DNA from: an uncultured Oscillospiraceae bacterium
GTDB taxonomy: Bacteria; Bacillota_A; Clostridia; Oscillospirales; Oscillospiraceae
DNA: 44,358 nt
Reading direction: 5' to 3'
Assembly (NCBI GenBank): GCA_900754605.1
Contig: CAAEDK010000094.1
Location: 1 to 44,358 of the forward strand
The position numbers and the translations under genes were made by a program. The notes below the pieces were generated by a model that saw nothing but the letters and a program-made list of their open reading frames with translations, was not told the DNA's origin and made no database searches. Shown here piece by piece: positions 30,960-38,058 of this stretch (positions within the stretch are counted from its first letter, which is position 1; each line of letters begins with the position of its first letter).

Positions 30960-32125
30960 GGATTCAACTCCTCTCCCAGCAGATCTTTCAGAAAGCCGCC
31001 AACCACGTCGCTGGCGGCTTTTTGCATGTCCGGTGTCACGTGGGTGTAGGTGTCCAGCGTGAAGGAGGCATTGGTATGGCCCAGGATGCCGGAGAGTGTC
31101 TTGGCATCCACACCACTGGCCAGAGCATGAGTGGCGAAGGTGTGGCGCAGATCATGGAACCGGATGTGAGGCAGTCCCGCCTCTTTCAGCAGTACCTTCA
31201 TCCAGTAGTAGGCAGCGCTGGGGCGCACCGGCTTCTCCGGTGCCAGTGGGTCCGGGAAGATCCACTGACTGATAGAGTGTTTCTTCCGCTCCTTCAGACG
31301 CTGGACGGTGCTGGGCGGGAGCCGGATGGTGCGCCTGCCCCGTTCTGTTTTGGTTTCGCCGATCTCCAGCTCCCCTCGCTTGGGGGCATTCACAGAGCGG
31401 AGAATCTTCAGCGTCTCGGTGCTCGCATCGAAGTCCTTCCACATGAGGCCGCAGATCTCACCCCGGCGCAGGCCGGTGGTCAGCTCCGTGTAGAAGAAGT
31501 CCCGCCAGGTCTCGTTCTTGTCCACTGCCGCCAGGAAGGCATCCATCTGCTCCCGGTCCAGGACCTGCTTGGGCTTGTAGCTGTTCTTGGGTAGCTTGGT
31601 TCCGTCCGTGGGGTTGTAGGGGATGATGTGGTCCCGCTCCGCATCTTTGAGACACCGGTGGAGCATGGCGTGGATGCGGAGCACCATGGTGTCCGACAGC
31701 TCGTACCCGTACTCCGGATGGTCGTGGACCCGGCCCTCTTTCTTCAGCTTCTGGTACAGCTTCTGGATATCCAGACGGGTGATGCGGGAGATGATCTTGC
31801 CACCTAAGTAGGGCTTCACATAGCACCGGATGTACTGCTCGTAGCTGCGCAGGGTGTTGGGACGCAGAGTGACAGCACCGTATTCCTCCATCCAGCGGTC
31901 CAGGTACTCACCCAGCGTCATGCGGCTGTCCTCAGTGAGCTGCGCATCCTGATAGAGATCCATGTCCCGGTGGAGCTTGGCCAGCAGTTCCTTTTGCGTC
32001 TTGGCCAGCACATATCGGAAGATGGGCTCGCCGTTTTGCTTGTGGCCCACCACGATGCGGCCCTCCCATCGTCCGTCCTCGCGTTTGCGGACCATACCAT
32101 CTCCCGATGGTCTCCGTTTACTCAT
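30923..32125 (-). CDS. Tyrosine recombinase (phage/ICE integrase)
   Basis: A canonical Int family protein of 400 aa. The start is at 32125 (MSKRRPSGDGMVRKREDGRW), 9 bases after AGGAGG; an ATG two codons earlier is too close to that site. The N-terminal arm-binding domain is followed by a core-binding domain (MTLGEYLDRWMEEYGAVTLR) and the catalytic residues Arg (TGLRRGE), His-x2-Arg (HDLRHTF), His (LGHT) and Tyr (TLDTYTH), all intact. It lies downstream of small genes, xis-like and winged-helix genes in one leftward operon and overlaps the second recombinase gene, so both are made from the same transcript. Confidence 0.93.
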   Translation of the reverse strand: MSKRRPSGDGMVRKREDGRWEGRIVVGHKQNGEPIFRYVLAKTQKELLAKLHRDMDLYQDAQLTEDSRMTLGEYLDRWMEEYGAVTLRPNTLRSYEQYIRCYVKPYLGGKIISRITRLDIQKLYQKLKKEGRVHDHPEYGYELSDTMVLRIHAMLHRCLKDAERDHIIPYNPTDGTKLPKNSYKPKQVLDREQMDAFLAAVDKNETWRDFFYTELTTGLRRGEICGLMWKDFDASTETLKILRSVNAPKRGELEIGETKTERGRRTIRLPPSTVQRLKERKKHSISQWIFPDPLAPEKPVRPSAAYYWMKVLLKEAGLPHIRFHDLRHTFATHALASGVDAKTLSGILGHTNASFTLDTYTHVTPDMQKAASDVVGGFLKDLLGEELNPWQGNGKAEPAP

Positions 32126-32183
32126 GCGCATTCACCTCCTGCTCCTCGGGTTCCTTTTCTTTGATATAGCGATGCACGCTCAT
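32118..32183 (-). CDS. 21-residue coupled ORF upstream of the integrase
   Basis: ATG at 32183 overlaps the stop of the preceding gene (ATGA), and its own stop (TAA, 32120-32118) overlaps the integrase start. The product MSVHRYIKEKEPEEQEVNAH-E is charged. It may be a real small protein or only a reading frame that keeps ribosomes moving into the integrase. Confidence 0.4.
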   Translation of the reverse strand: MSVHRYIKEKEPEEQEVNAHE

Positions 32184-32479
32184 GGCTCTTTTTGCTCCTG
32201 TCGGCGCAGTGCCCGTTCCTCTTCATCGTCTTCGAATGAGTAGGGCGTCAGCTCCCCGGCAATCCCCAGGGCCAGCTGAAACCCGGCGGTGAAGGACGCC
32301 AGGGAGACGACCTCCCGCAGCTCGATGGCCAGGTCCGTTAGTTTCAGCAGTGTCTCCCGGTCCTGTCGGTCCAGCTTGTCTCGCAACGTGAGACGCAGCG
32401 TTTCCAACTCCCGGCGGATCTCTGTGCAGTCAGGCTCTTGGAAGAACCGCTGGTGCAGTGCTCTCATGTAGTCGTTCAT
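32180..32479 (-). CDS. Small helical protein of the integrative element
   Basis: The start at 32479 (MNDYMRALHQRFFQEPDCTE) has AAGGAGG 8 bases upstream; the frame is open nine codons further. The 99-aa product is predicted to be all helical with a charged C-terminus (DDEEERALRRQEQKE). Proteins of this look are common next to integrases in clostridial elements, but I do not know a function. Part of the leftward operon. Confidence 0.7.
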   Translation of the reverse strand: MNDYMRALHQRFFQEPDCTEIRRELETLRLTLRDKLDRQDRETLLKLTDLAIELREVVSLASFTAGFQLALGIAGELTPYSFEDDEEERALRRQEQKEP

Positions 32480-32575
32480 GTGTGCCGCCTCCTTCTTTTG
32501 CAACACACAATACCGACTTGCGTGCGGAATAGCCAGAGGGACGCGGCGGAGTTAAGAGAAAGTTATCATTTGCTT

Positions 32576-33037
32576 TTACGTGAGATCGTCGTCTTCCGGG
32601 CCGTCGTCCAGGAAGAAGCGCGCGCTGTCGTCCGCCGTGAGACCGTCCCGCTCCCGGCGGGAGCTTTGCAGGAATGTGGGAGCGCGGCCCAGACGCTTGA
32701 CTTCCTGAGCACAGTCCGTCTGGATGGCGCGGATCTCGCTGTCCGGCACCTGCGCTATCCGCGCCAGGATGTGTGCCATGGTGGCGATTTCGACCGACAG
32801 TTTGTACTGCCCTGTGCCCAGAGATTTGCACAGTGATTCGAACCGCTCCATGGGTACTTGGCTTCTTCCGCCCAGCATGGAGAGTTCCCGGGACATCAGA
32901 TGGGAGCAGTAGAACTCAATGGCCTGCTCCACGAAGTCATTGCGGGAGCCGACGCCGGCACGCCGCAGATTGTCGTCGCACAATTTCAGGTGCCGCGGCG
33001 TTACCGCGAGCCCTGATTTTACCCGTTTTTCTAACAT
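32576..33037 (-). CDS. Hypothetical protein with a ribbon-helix-helix-like N-terminus
   Basis: 153 aa. The N-terminal segment (VKSGLAVTPRHLKLCDDNLR, then GVGSRNDFVEQAIEFYCSHL) has a short beta strand and two helices as in ribbon-helix-helix DNA-binding proteins. The C-terminus is acidic (DDGPEDDDLT). GGAGGACC precedes the ATG. It could be a relaxosome, partition or regulatory protein of the element. No nuclease motif is visible. Confidence 0.65.
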   Translation of the reverse strand: MLEKRVKSGLAVTPRHLKLCDDNLRRAGVGSRNDFVEQAIEFYCSHLMSRELSMLGGRSQVPMERFESLCKSLGTGQYKLSVEIATMAHILARIAQVPDSEIRAIQTDCAQEVKRLGRAPTFLQSSRRERDGLTADDSARFFLDDGPEDDDLT

Positions 33038-33340
33038 TTCCGGTCCTCCTTCCGGTACCAGTTCAGATCACGTTGGAAACGGCCCTCAATCCTCTGCCGT
33101 TTCCCGATTCGTTCAAATGAAGAGCACCCTATTTGGTACCAAACCGCCAAAACCGCCGCGGTCAACGGTACCCCGGCCCGCATTGCGGGTCCGGTGTTTT
33201 TGGGGCGAAACGGTACCTTTTAGGTGCACGCCCCTTTATCTTGTCCCAAATTCGGCCGGCCGAAAGGACCCCAAATAGGGCGGAATCCTATGGGGGAGAG
33301 GGGGAGGGCGGAAAGCGCTCCCCCTGCCCCCACAGCCGCT
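33038..33340. other. Gene-free, palindrome-rich segment of the integrative element
   Basis: About 300 bases without a convincing gene. It contains GGTACC four times in about 160 bases (near 33054, 33135, 33170 and 33212), one inside the 12-base palindrome TTTGGTACCAAA. It also has the 14-base palindrome TTCGGCCGGCCGAA (about 33251-33264), G-tracts (GGGGGAGAGGGGGAGGG) and complementary C-tracts (GCTCCCCCTGCCCCC) near 33292-33335. Such a collection fits a replication, transfer or partition site, but no such function can be proven from the text. Confidence 0.45.
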
Positions 33341-33772
33341 TCACACGCCCTCGGGATGTACTTCAGGCGCTGGGATGGGGTTGTCCTGGCCGGGCGCACA
33401 CAAGGGCTCACAGCGCGTCTCCGGCGCACCGCCTCCGGCATACCGCCGCCGATTCAGATTACGGAACTCCCGGAGGTTTCGGATGATGTCGTCTTTCAGC
33501 ATCTGGTCGCACAGCATCACATTCCAGATGGTGCGCCGGAAGCTGCCGCGCACTTCTCCCAGGCATCTGTGCGCGAGGGCCTTTTGTTCCTCCGTGAGAT
33601 CGCCGCGGGACGGATCGGCCATGTACAGCGTCAGTGCTTCCTCCGGCATAGGCGTCCCGTGGAGAGCCTGCCACTGGGTCTGGATGTACTGTCTGGCAAC
33701 CAGGAAGTACTCTGCCGATGCATGGGGGTCTTGCTCCAGGATCTGATCCAGCAGATCCGCCAGGATGGTCAT
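33341..33772 (-). CDS. Hypothetical protein of the integrative element
   Basis: 143 aa, starting at ATG 33772, which overlaps the stop of the winged-helix gene (ATGA), so it is translated in the same operon. Mostly helical: MTILADLLDQILEQDPHASA, SRGDLTEEQKALAHRCLGEV. The C-terminus is proline-rich and probably unfolded. I do not recognise the family and see no catalytic motif. Confidence 0.65.
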   Translation of the reverse strand: MTILADLLDQILEQDPHASAEYFLVARQYIQTQWQALHGTPMPEEALTLYMADPSRGDLTEEQKALAHRCLGEVRGSFRRTIWNVMLCDQMLKDDIIRNLREFRNLNRRRYAGGGAPETRCEPLCAPGQDNPIPAPEVHPEGV

Positions 33773-34434
33773 AGGGCAGCACCTCCTTTCGTGGCGGAAG
33801 CGGACAGGTGCTTTTTCACCCTCTGTCGTTCTGCGGCAGCATCTAGCGCCGCCAGCTGCCGCTGGTGATACAGCTCCACCGCATTTTGCACCGGTAGGAT
33901 GGTGTAGCGGAGACTGCCGTTGCGCTCTTTTCCGTTGGCGTCCAGCACCATGGTGCGGTTAGTGGCGATGAGCCCGGCCGCTTCCAGCTCCAGCACGTAC
34001 TTGCGCACGGTGTTGTTGCTGGCGCCGATGGCCTGTCCGATGGTTTTATAGCTGAGCGTGCACTGATAGGTCTTCCGGTTTTCCCGGTAGAGCAGGAAGG
34101 CATAGATGGCGATGGCAGCGCATCCAAGGTCCAGGTGGAAGACTTCATCCGGCAGAGAGAAAAACTTTTCGTTGGTACTTACCGGGATCAGGTCTGGTGT
34201 GATGAGACCTTGCTGCACCAGCTCTGCCAGAATGGGATCGATGACACCGGTTTTCAGATCCAAGGCGTCGGCCAGTTCCTCCGGCGTTGCTTTGCCGGGA
34301 AGTCCCCGGTGACACCGGTAGTGGAGATAGGCCAGCACGGAGAAGGTCGGGTACTTGAGATGGTACTTCCAGATCCGGTTCGGAAGCGGGAAGCGGAAAG
34401 ATCTGGAGTCACGCTGACAGGGGAAGTAGAGCAT
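33769..34434 (-). CDS. Winged-helix protein, possible replication initiator or regulator
   Basis: The ATG at 34434 (MLYFPCQRDSRSFRFPLPNR) shares a base with the stop of the excisionase-like gene and has AAGGAGGTGG upstream. Two helix-turn-helix segments are visible, one around ATPEELADALDLKTGVIDPI, the other around YKTIGQAIGASNNTVRKYVL-ELEAAGLI. The 221-aa length and dual winged helices recall replication initiators (RepA_N type) and phage regulators. Placement between an excisionase and a palindrome-rich stretch agrees with either. Confidence 0.7.
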   Translation of the reverse strand: MLYFPCQRDSRSFRFPLPNRIWKYHLKYPTFSVLAYLHYRCHRGLPGKATPEELADALDLKTGVIDPILAELVQQGLITPDLIPVSTNEKFFSLPDEVFHLDLGCAAIAIYAFLLYRENRKTYQCTLSYKTIGQAIGASNNTVRKYVLELEAAGLIATNRTMVLDANGKERNGSLRYTILPVQNAVELYHQRQLAALDAAAERQRVKKHLSASATKGGAAL

Positions 34435-34646
34435 CAGCCGCCACCTCCTTTCGCGTGGGCGTTTACCCATTGGATGAATTGTTCCTTGGGGACCACCATG
34501 CGGCTGCCCACTCGCAGTGTTGGAAAGTCCGGATCGTGCATCAGTTCATATCCGCTGGACACCGACACTCCCAGAACCTGTGCCACCATTTTCGCGTTGA
34601 GAAACAGCGGCAGGTCGTCGTAGTTTTTGTGGATCGATTCTTTCAT
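34434..34646 (-). CDS. Excisionase-like helix-turn-helix protein
   Basis: 70 aa with a MerR-like/HTH_17 fold: LFLNAKMVAQVLGVSVSSGY-ELMH, DPDFPTLRVGSRMVVPKEQF-IQWV. This is the standard form of small recombination directionality factors (Xis) of Gram-positive elements. It is the first gene of the leftward operon that ends with the integrases, and is read from the promoter at 34689-34717. It probably directs excision and bends DNA at the arm sites. Confidence 0.85.
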   Translation of the reverse strand: MKESIHKNYDDLPLFLNAKMVAQVLGVSVSSGYELMHDPDFPTLRVGSRMVVPKEQFIQWVNAHAKGGGG

Positions 34647-34658
34647 GTGTACCTCCGA

Positions 34659-34687
34659 TTGACTTTTTCAATTCCATCTGGTACAAT
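34659..34687 (+). promoter_or_regulatory. Rightward promoter of the DUF6076-like gene
   Basis: TTGACT (34659-34664) and TACAAT (34682-34687) are spaced by 17 bases. Transcription would start near 34694, inside the leftward promoter. Confidence 0.7.
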
Positions 34688-34688
34688 G

Positions 34689-34717
34689 ATCATAACAAAA
34701 GCTTGGAGCATATTCAA
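34689..34717 (-). promoter_or_regulatory. Leftward promoter of the xis-int operon
   Basis: On the minus strand TTGAAT (34717-34712) and TATGAT (34694-34689) are spaced by 17 bases. Its -10 element lies one base from the -10 element of the rightward promoter, so the two polymerase sites overlap almost completely. Confidence 0.7.
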
Positions 34718-34780
34718 TAAGTTTTAACCAGTTCATGGAAATTTAAAAATTTATCGGGTACAGCATAGGAGGCCGACAGG

Positions 34781-35857
34781 ATGGATGATCGATTTGCTGA
34801 TAAGCGCAAATTCAAAAGCGGTCTGGATGATTTTTCGGTCCTTTTTCATGAGGATCATGTTTACGTTGGTGAGCAGGCATATCCAACCGGACAGTGTGTC
34901 GTGGACATTCTGAATATCGAGGAAGAAGAACTGTCTGCCATTGATCAGGCACTACAGGATGTTTACCGTGCCATACAGGGTGCGTGGAAAGAGGATACCC
35001 AAAATTCCGTGCAGATCGCACAGGAAAAAATGCAAGCAGTCTGGATTCTTGTATCCAGACTGCCGGTCTATCGGGATCTGCACATTGATTGGTCACAGCC
35101 AATCTCTCAGAATGTCGAGTTGGTAGAAACATTTTGGAACTCCTTTGGAAAGATTCCTGTCACCCAAGAGGGAAAAGTTGGCCGACATCTGCGCAACCTT
35201 ACAGGTGTTATGGATTTGCTGCGGGGTTTCCGACAAGAAATTATGCAGATACTGGACGCATATTTGGAACCCATGCAGCGAAGAAACTCGGAAGCTTATG
35301 CAACAGGGGTCTATCGATTCTACAGCGATATGGAAACAGCGGGGAAAAAGATCCATGTGCAGTCCTCTGAGCACGGTTTTCCGGTCCAAGTGAAATTTAT
35401 TCCCATGGAGTCTCCCACAGTCAAGGGCAAAATCATCCTGGCGGAGCAGACAAGGTTTTCTGGTCTGACAGGATTGATATCCTTTTTGCAAGTTGAGTTC
35501 TATCGGGGACTGACCGTTGGCAATGCTCCGCGGAAGTGCCACAACTGTGGTAAATATTTTTTGCTTACCGCCGGATACAACACCTGCTACTGCAATAATA
35601 TTGCGCCGGGAGAGACAGTGCGTACCTGCCGAAAGGTGGGAGCACACCAAAAAGCGCTGCGGCGCAATTCCGAGCGCTCACTTTCGGAGAGAGAAATTTA
35701 CCGGGTATACAACCGATTGAAACAGAGAAAGACTCGTGGGAAAATCAGTACTGACGAATGGAATACCTTGATGGCCAAGGTGTGGGAATTACAAAAGCAA
35801 GTAGAACGCGGGGAAGTGACTTTCGATGAACTTGTGCACCAGTTGGACGCAATCTGA
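34781..35857 (+). CDS. DUF6076-like protein with a cysteine cluster
   Basis: 358 aa. A helical N-terminal half is followed by a beta-rich region and a zinc-finger-like cluster, CHNCGKYFLLTAGYNTCYCN and TCRKVGAHQKALRR, near residues 252-290. A charged helical tail follows (YNRLKQRKTRGKISTDEW, MAKVWELQKQVERGEV). This arrangement matches what I recall as DUF6076, found in clostridial mobile elements. The gene has its own promoter and terminator and is divergent from the excisionase gene, the position often held by an element repressor. That role is inferred. Confidence 0.65.
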   Translation: MDDRFADKRKFKSGLDDFSVLFHEDHVYVGEQAYPTGQCVVDILNIEEEELSAIDQALQDVYRAIQGAWKEDTQNSVQIAQEKMQAVWILVSRLPVYRDLHIDWSQPISQNVELVETFWNSFGKIPVTQEGKVGRHLRNLTGVMDLLRGFRQEIMQILDAYLEPMQRRNSEAYATGVYRFYSDMETAGKKIHVQSSEHGFPVQVKFIPMESPTVKGKIILAEQTRFSGLTGLISFLQVEFYRGLTVGNAPRKCHNCGKYFLLTAGYNTCYCNNIAPGETVRTCRKVGAHQKALRRNSERSLSEREIYRVYNRLKQRKTRGKISTDEWNTLMAKVWELQKQVERGEVTFDELVHQLDAI

Positions 35858-35899
35858 TAGGGATAACGCAAATCAGGAACGGTATACAGATGACAGGAA

Positions 35900-35936
35900 G
35901 GCCGGCAGAGCTTTACAGCTCTGCCGGCCCTTTCTT
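35900..35936 (+). terminator. Rho-independent terminator of the DUF6076-like gene
   Basis: GGCCGGCAGAGCT (35900-35912) pairs exactly with AGCTCTGCCGGCC (35917-35929), followed by CTTTCTTT. Confidence 0.85.
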
Positions 35937-35963
35937 TGATATAGCGACGCAGTTGCAGTTCTC

Positions 35964-36602
35964 TTACAGACTTCCGTCTCCCTTGTTGCCTCCGAACTCG
36001 CAGCCGTACTGATGGCCTTTTCCATAGTACCAGCGGCCATAGCGATACCCGTAGTGAGGCGGGCAGTTGGCGCAGTCACCGTCGCAGTGCCCGTCATGCT
36101 TCTTCTGGATTTGACTGGCCACGAAAGCACCTGCTAAAAAGGAGAACAATGCAGATAACAGACCGACTTTCTTTTTCCGGGGAGCAACGGAACGTCTGGG
36201 GCTGGTTTGCCTTTGGAGTGCTTTCACCTCATCAAAGACATCGATATGTGCCCGCCGGGAGATTTTCTGAAAAGAATTGTCGCTAATCATCAGATAGATC
36301 TCTTCCAGCTGCTCCCTGTTGAAAGGCACATCTGTCTGTTCAGCCATCCTGCTCAGGACGGATTCCTCCACTGTGCCCACCATTTCCAGCACCTGATCCG
36401 GGGTAAAGCGGACGCCGGCAGCGAAAGCTTTTTCGAGGAACTTTGCGGCAAAAGCATCGTCGTTGAAAGACAGCTCCAGCGCGATCTCCCACACTTCGTC
36501 TGCCGGTCCAAAATTGGACAGGCGATAGGAGTAGCTTTTTTGGGTGCTGGGAGCCCAGTCGTAGAACCCGTCATAGTAATCTTCCCAGGTCATCTGCTTC
36601 AT
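35964..36602 (-). CDS. Hypothetical protein with one membrane segment and Cys/His/Tyr-rich tail
   Basis: The start at ATG 36602 has GAGGTG six bases upstream. The 212-aa product has a helical N-terminal region (MTWEDYYDGFYDWAPSTQKS), a basic stretch (RRSVAPRKKKVG), a hydrophobic segment (LLSALFSFLAGAFVASQIQ, about 150-170) and a C-terminus rich in Cys, His, Gly and Tyr (HCDGDCANCPPHYGY). The tail could bind metal. I do not know the family. It is the third gene of a leftward group with rhodanese and SGNH hydrolase. Confidence 0.7.
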   Translation of the reverse strand: MKQMTWEDYYDGFYDWAPSTQKSYSYRLSNFGPADEVWEIALELSFNDDAFAAKFLEKAFAAGVRFTPDQVLEMVGTVEESVLSRMAEQTDVPFNREQLEEIYLMISDNSFQKISRRAHIDVFDEVKALQRQTSPRRSVAPRKKKVGLLSALFSFLAGAFVASQIQKKHDGHCDGDCANCPPHYGYRYGRWYYGKGHQYGCEFGGNKGDGSL

Positions 36603-36626
36603 ATCGGGCACCTCACAGTGACATCC

Positions 36627-37007
36627 TTATGGCTCTGTCTCATATGGCCAGGTGTTAATACCGCCGAACTCATAGATGTTGGAGTATCCCAGTTCAGCCA
36701 GCGTGGAGGAAGCGGTCTTGCTCCGGTTTCCGCTGCGGCAGTAGACCAGCACCGTGGAGTCCTTCTCAGGGATCACCTCGGCGGCGGTAGTTTCATCAAT
36801 GGTGCCCACTGGCAGCAGCACGGCACCGGGAATGTGGCCGCTGTCATATTCGTCCTGCTCCCGCACATCCAGGATGATGACATCCTGGGAGTCCATCATT
36901 TCCTTGGCCTCTTCCTGGGAAATCTGCTGGTAGGAGCTGTCGGCGGTATTCCCGCCGCATCCGGCCAACAGCAGAAGGGATAAAAGCAGGGGGATCATTC
37001 GTTTCAT
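36627..37007 (-). CDS. Rhodanese-domain lipoprotein
   Basis: 126 aa. The signal sequence MKRMIPLLLSLLLLAGCGGN has a clear lipobox (LAGC), so the protein is anchored outside the membrane. A single rhodanese domain follows with DVREQDEYDSGHIPGAVLLP and the active-site loop VYCRSGNRS, whose cysteine carries persulfide. Small extracytoplasmic rhodaneses may act in sulfur transfer or thiol redox chemistry. The start overlaps the stop of the SGNH hydrolase gene (ATGA). Confidence 0.9.
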   Translation of the reverse strand: MKRMIPLLLSLLLLAGCGGNTADSSYQQISQEEAKEMMDSQDVIILDVREQDEYDSGHIPGAVLLPVGTIDETTAAEVIPEKDSTVLVYCRSGNRSKTASSTLAELGYSNIYEFGGINTWPYETEP

Positions 37008-37537
37008 CTGAGTTCCTCCAGAAGTCCGGCAGCAAAGGCTCTGTGGCCCTGCTCCGTGAAGTGGACACCGTCATAGGCTAGAGGGATGTCCCATTTCCCG
37101 GCGTCGACAAAGCGGACGCCTATTCGCTCTGCTAGGGCTTGACAGAGCTGGGCGAAGGTGTGGGAGTCGTCAACGAGCTGCTGATTAGGCACCCATGCCC
37201 CTAAGGCTACCGGAAGCGGTGCGATCAGCAGGATCTTTTTTCGATCCAGGGAGATGCTGGAGAAAAACTGCTCCAGCCTTTCAGCAGCTTGCTCCGGGCT
37301 CCGGCCCTGGAGCAGGTCGTTGGTTCCCAGCATCACGATCAGCAGATCTGTGTCAGTAGGGAAGGTAGGGGCAGAGGAAGGAATCTCCCGGCCATTCTGT
37401 CCCATATTGGAGATCGTCCATCCGGTTTCTGCAACCAAGATGTCCACCCATCGGCAGTCTGCGTCGTACCGCCCGCCGAAATAGCCCCGGGGATCATAGC
37501 CGTAGGTGTTGGAATCGCCGAAGCAGATGACCTTCAT
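37004..37537 (-). CDS. SGNH/GDSL-type hydrolase
   Basis: The start at ATG 37537 (MKVICFGDSNTYGYDPRGYF) is chosen because homologues begin there and a purine-rich site precedes it. 177 aa. Block I is FGDSNTYG (nucleophile Ser), block III is MLGTNDLL (Gly-x-Asn-Asp), and block V is YDGVHFTEQGH (Asp-x2-His), so the SGNH set is complete. There is no signal peptide, so it is cytoplasmic. Probably an esterase or arylesterase (TesA-like). It is followed by the rhodanese gene with a four-base overlap. Confidence 0.9.
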   Translation of the reverse strand: MKVICFGDSNTYGYDPRGYFGGRYDADCRWVDILVAETGWTISNMGQNGREIPSSAPTFPTDTDLLIVMLGTNDLLQGRSPEQAAERLEQFFSSISLDRKKILLIAPLPVALGAWVPNQQLVDDSHTFAQLCQALAERIGVRFVDAGKWDIPLAYDGVHFTEQGHRAFAAGLLEELR

Positions 37538-37607
37538 CGTCCTATTTCCTTTCTCTACAAATGACATGTTTTAGATAGTTTGGATGTGTTTTATCCAATA
37601 TCCAAGG

Positions 37608-37991
37608 TCACTTGATGGCTTTTAGTTTTCTCAGAATTACTTCATCTGCTGGGCAGAAGTCATATCCGTCGATTTCATCTACTTTGATCCAGCGGATATC
37701 ATTATGCTCCAACTTTTGGGGAGTCCCTTCGCGAATAGACGCATTAAACAAGGTCAGGTGGACAGTCAGATCTGGATACTCGTGAACCACATCCATGAAT
37801 ACCTTTCCCACATCCAGCGTGATAGCAAGTTCCTCCTGGCACTCGCGGATGAGCGCCTGTTCTTTTGTTTCGCCAGGCTCTACCTTGCCGCCCACAAACT
37901 CCCACAGCAGTCCTCGAGTTTTATTAGCCGGGCGCTGGCAAATCATGAATTTGTTCTGATCCCAAATCAGAGCTGCAACTACTTCCGTCAT
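37608..37991 (-). CDS. Nudix hydrolase, MutT type (8-oxo-dGTP diphosphatase-like)
   Basis: 127 aa. The Nudix box is complete: GGKVEPGETKEQALIRECQE-EL (G-x5-E-x7-R-E-x2-E-E), with the N-terminal VVAALIWDQNKFMICQRP and WEFVGG typical of MutT/CTP-pyrophosphohydrolase proteins. It would hydrolyse oxidised or unusual nucleoside triphosphates. Composition is more AT-rich than the core and resembles the neighbouring Dpt-like genes. It lies directly downstream of the DptH-like gene in the same direction. Confidence 0.9.
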   Translation of the reverse strand: MTEVVAALIWDQNKFMICQRPANKTRGLLWEFVGGKVEPGETKEQALIRECQEELAITLDVGKVFMDVVHEYPDLTVHLTLFNASIREGTPQKLEHNDIRWIKVDEIDGYDFCPADEVILRKLKAIK

Positions 37992-38058
37992 TTATTTCCA
38001 CCTACATTTGAATCTTTTTAAGCCTACACTGTTCTTCATTACAAATTGGTTAACCTTG

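Noticed and set aside
33224..33868. Plus-strand frame of 214 codons
   Set aside because: It is opposite the coupled leftward genes at 33341-34434, whose overlaps and ribosome sites are consistent; composition looks like a shadow.
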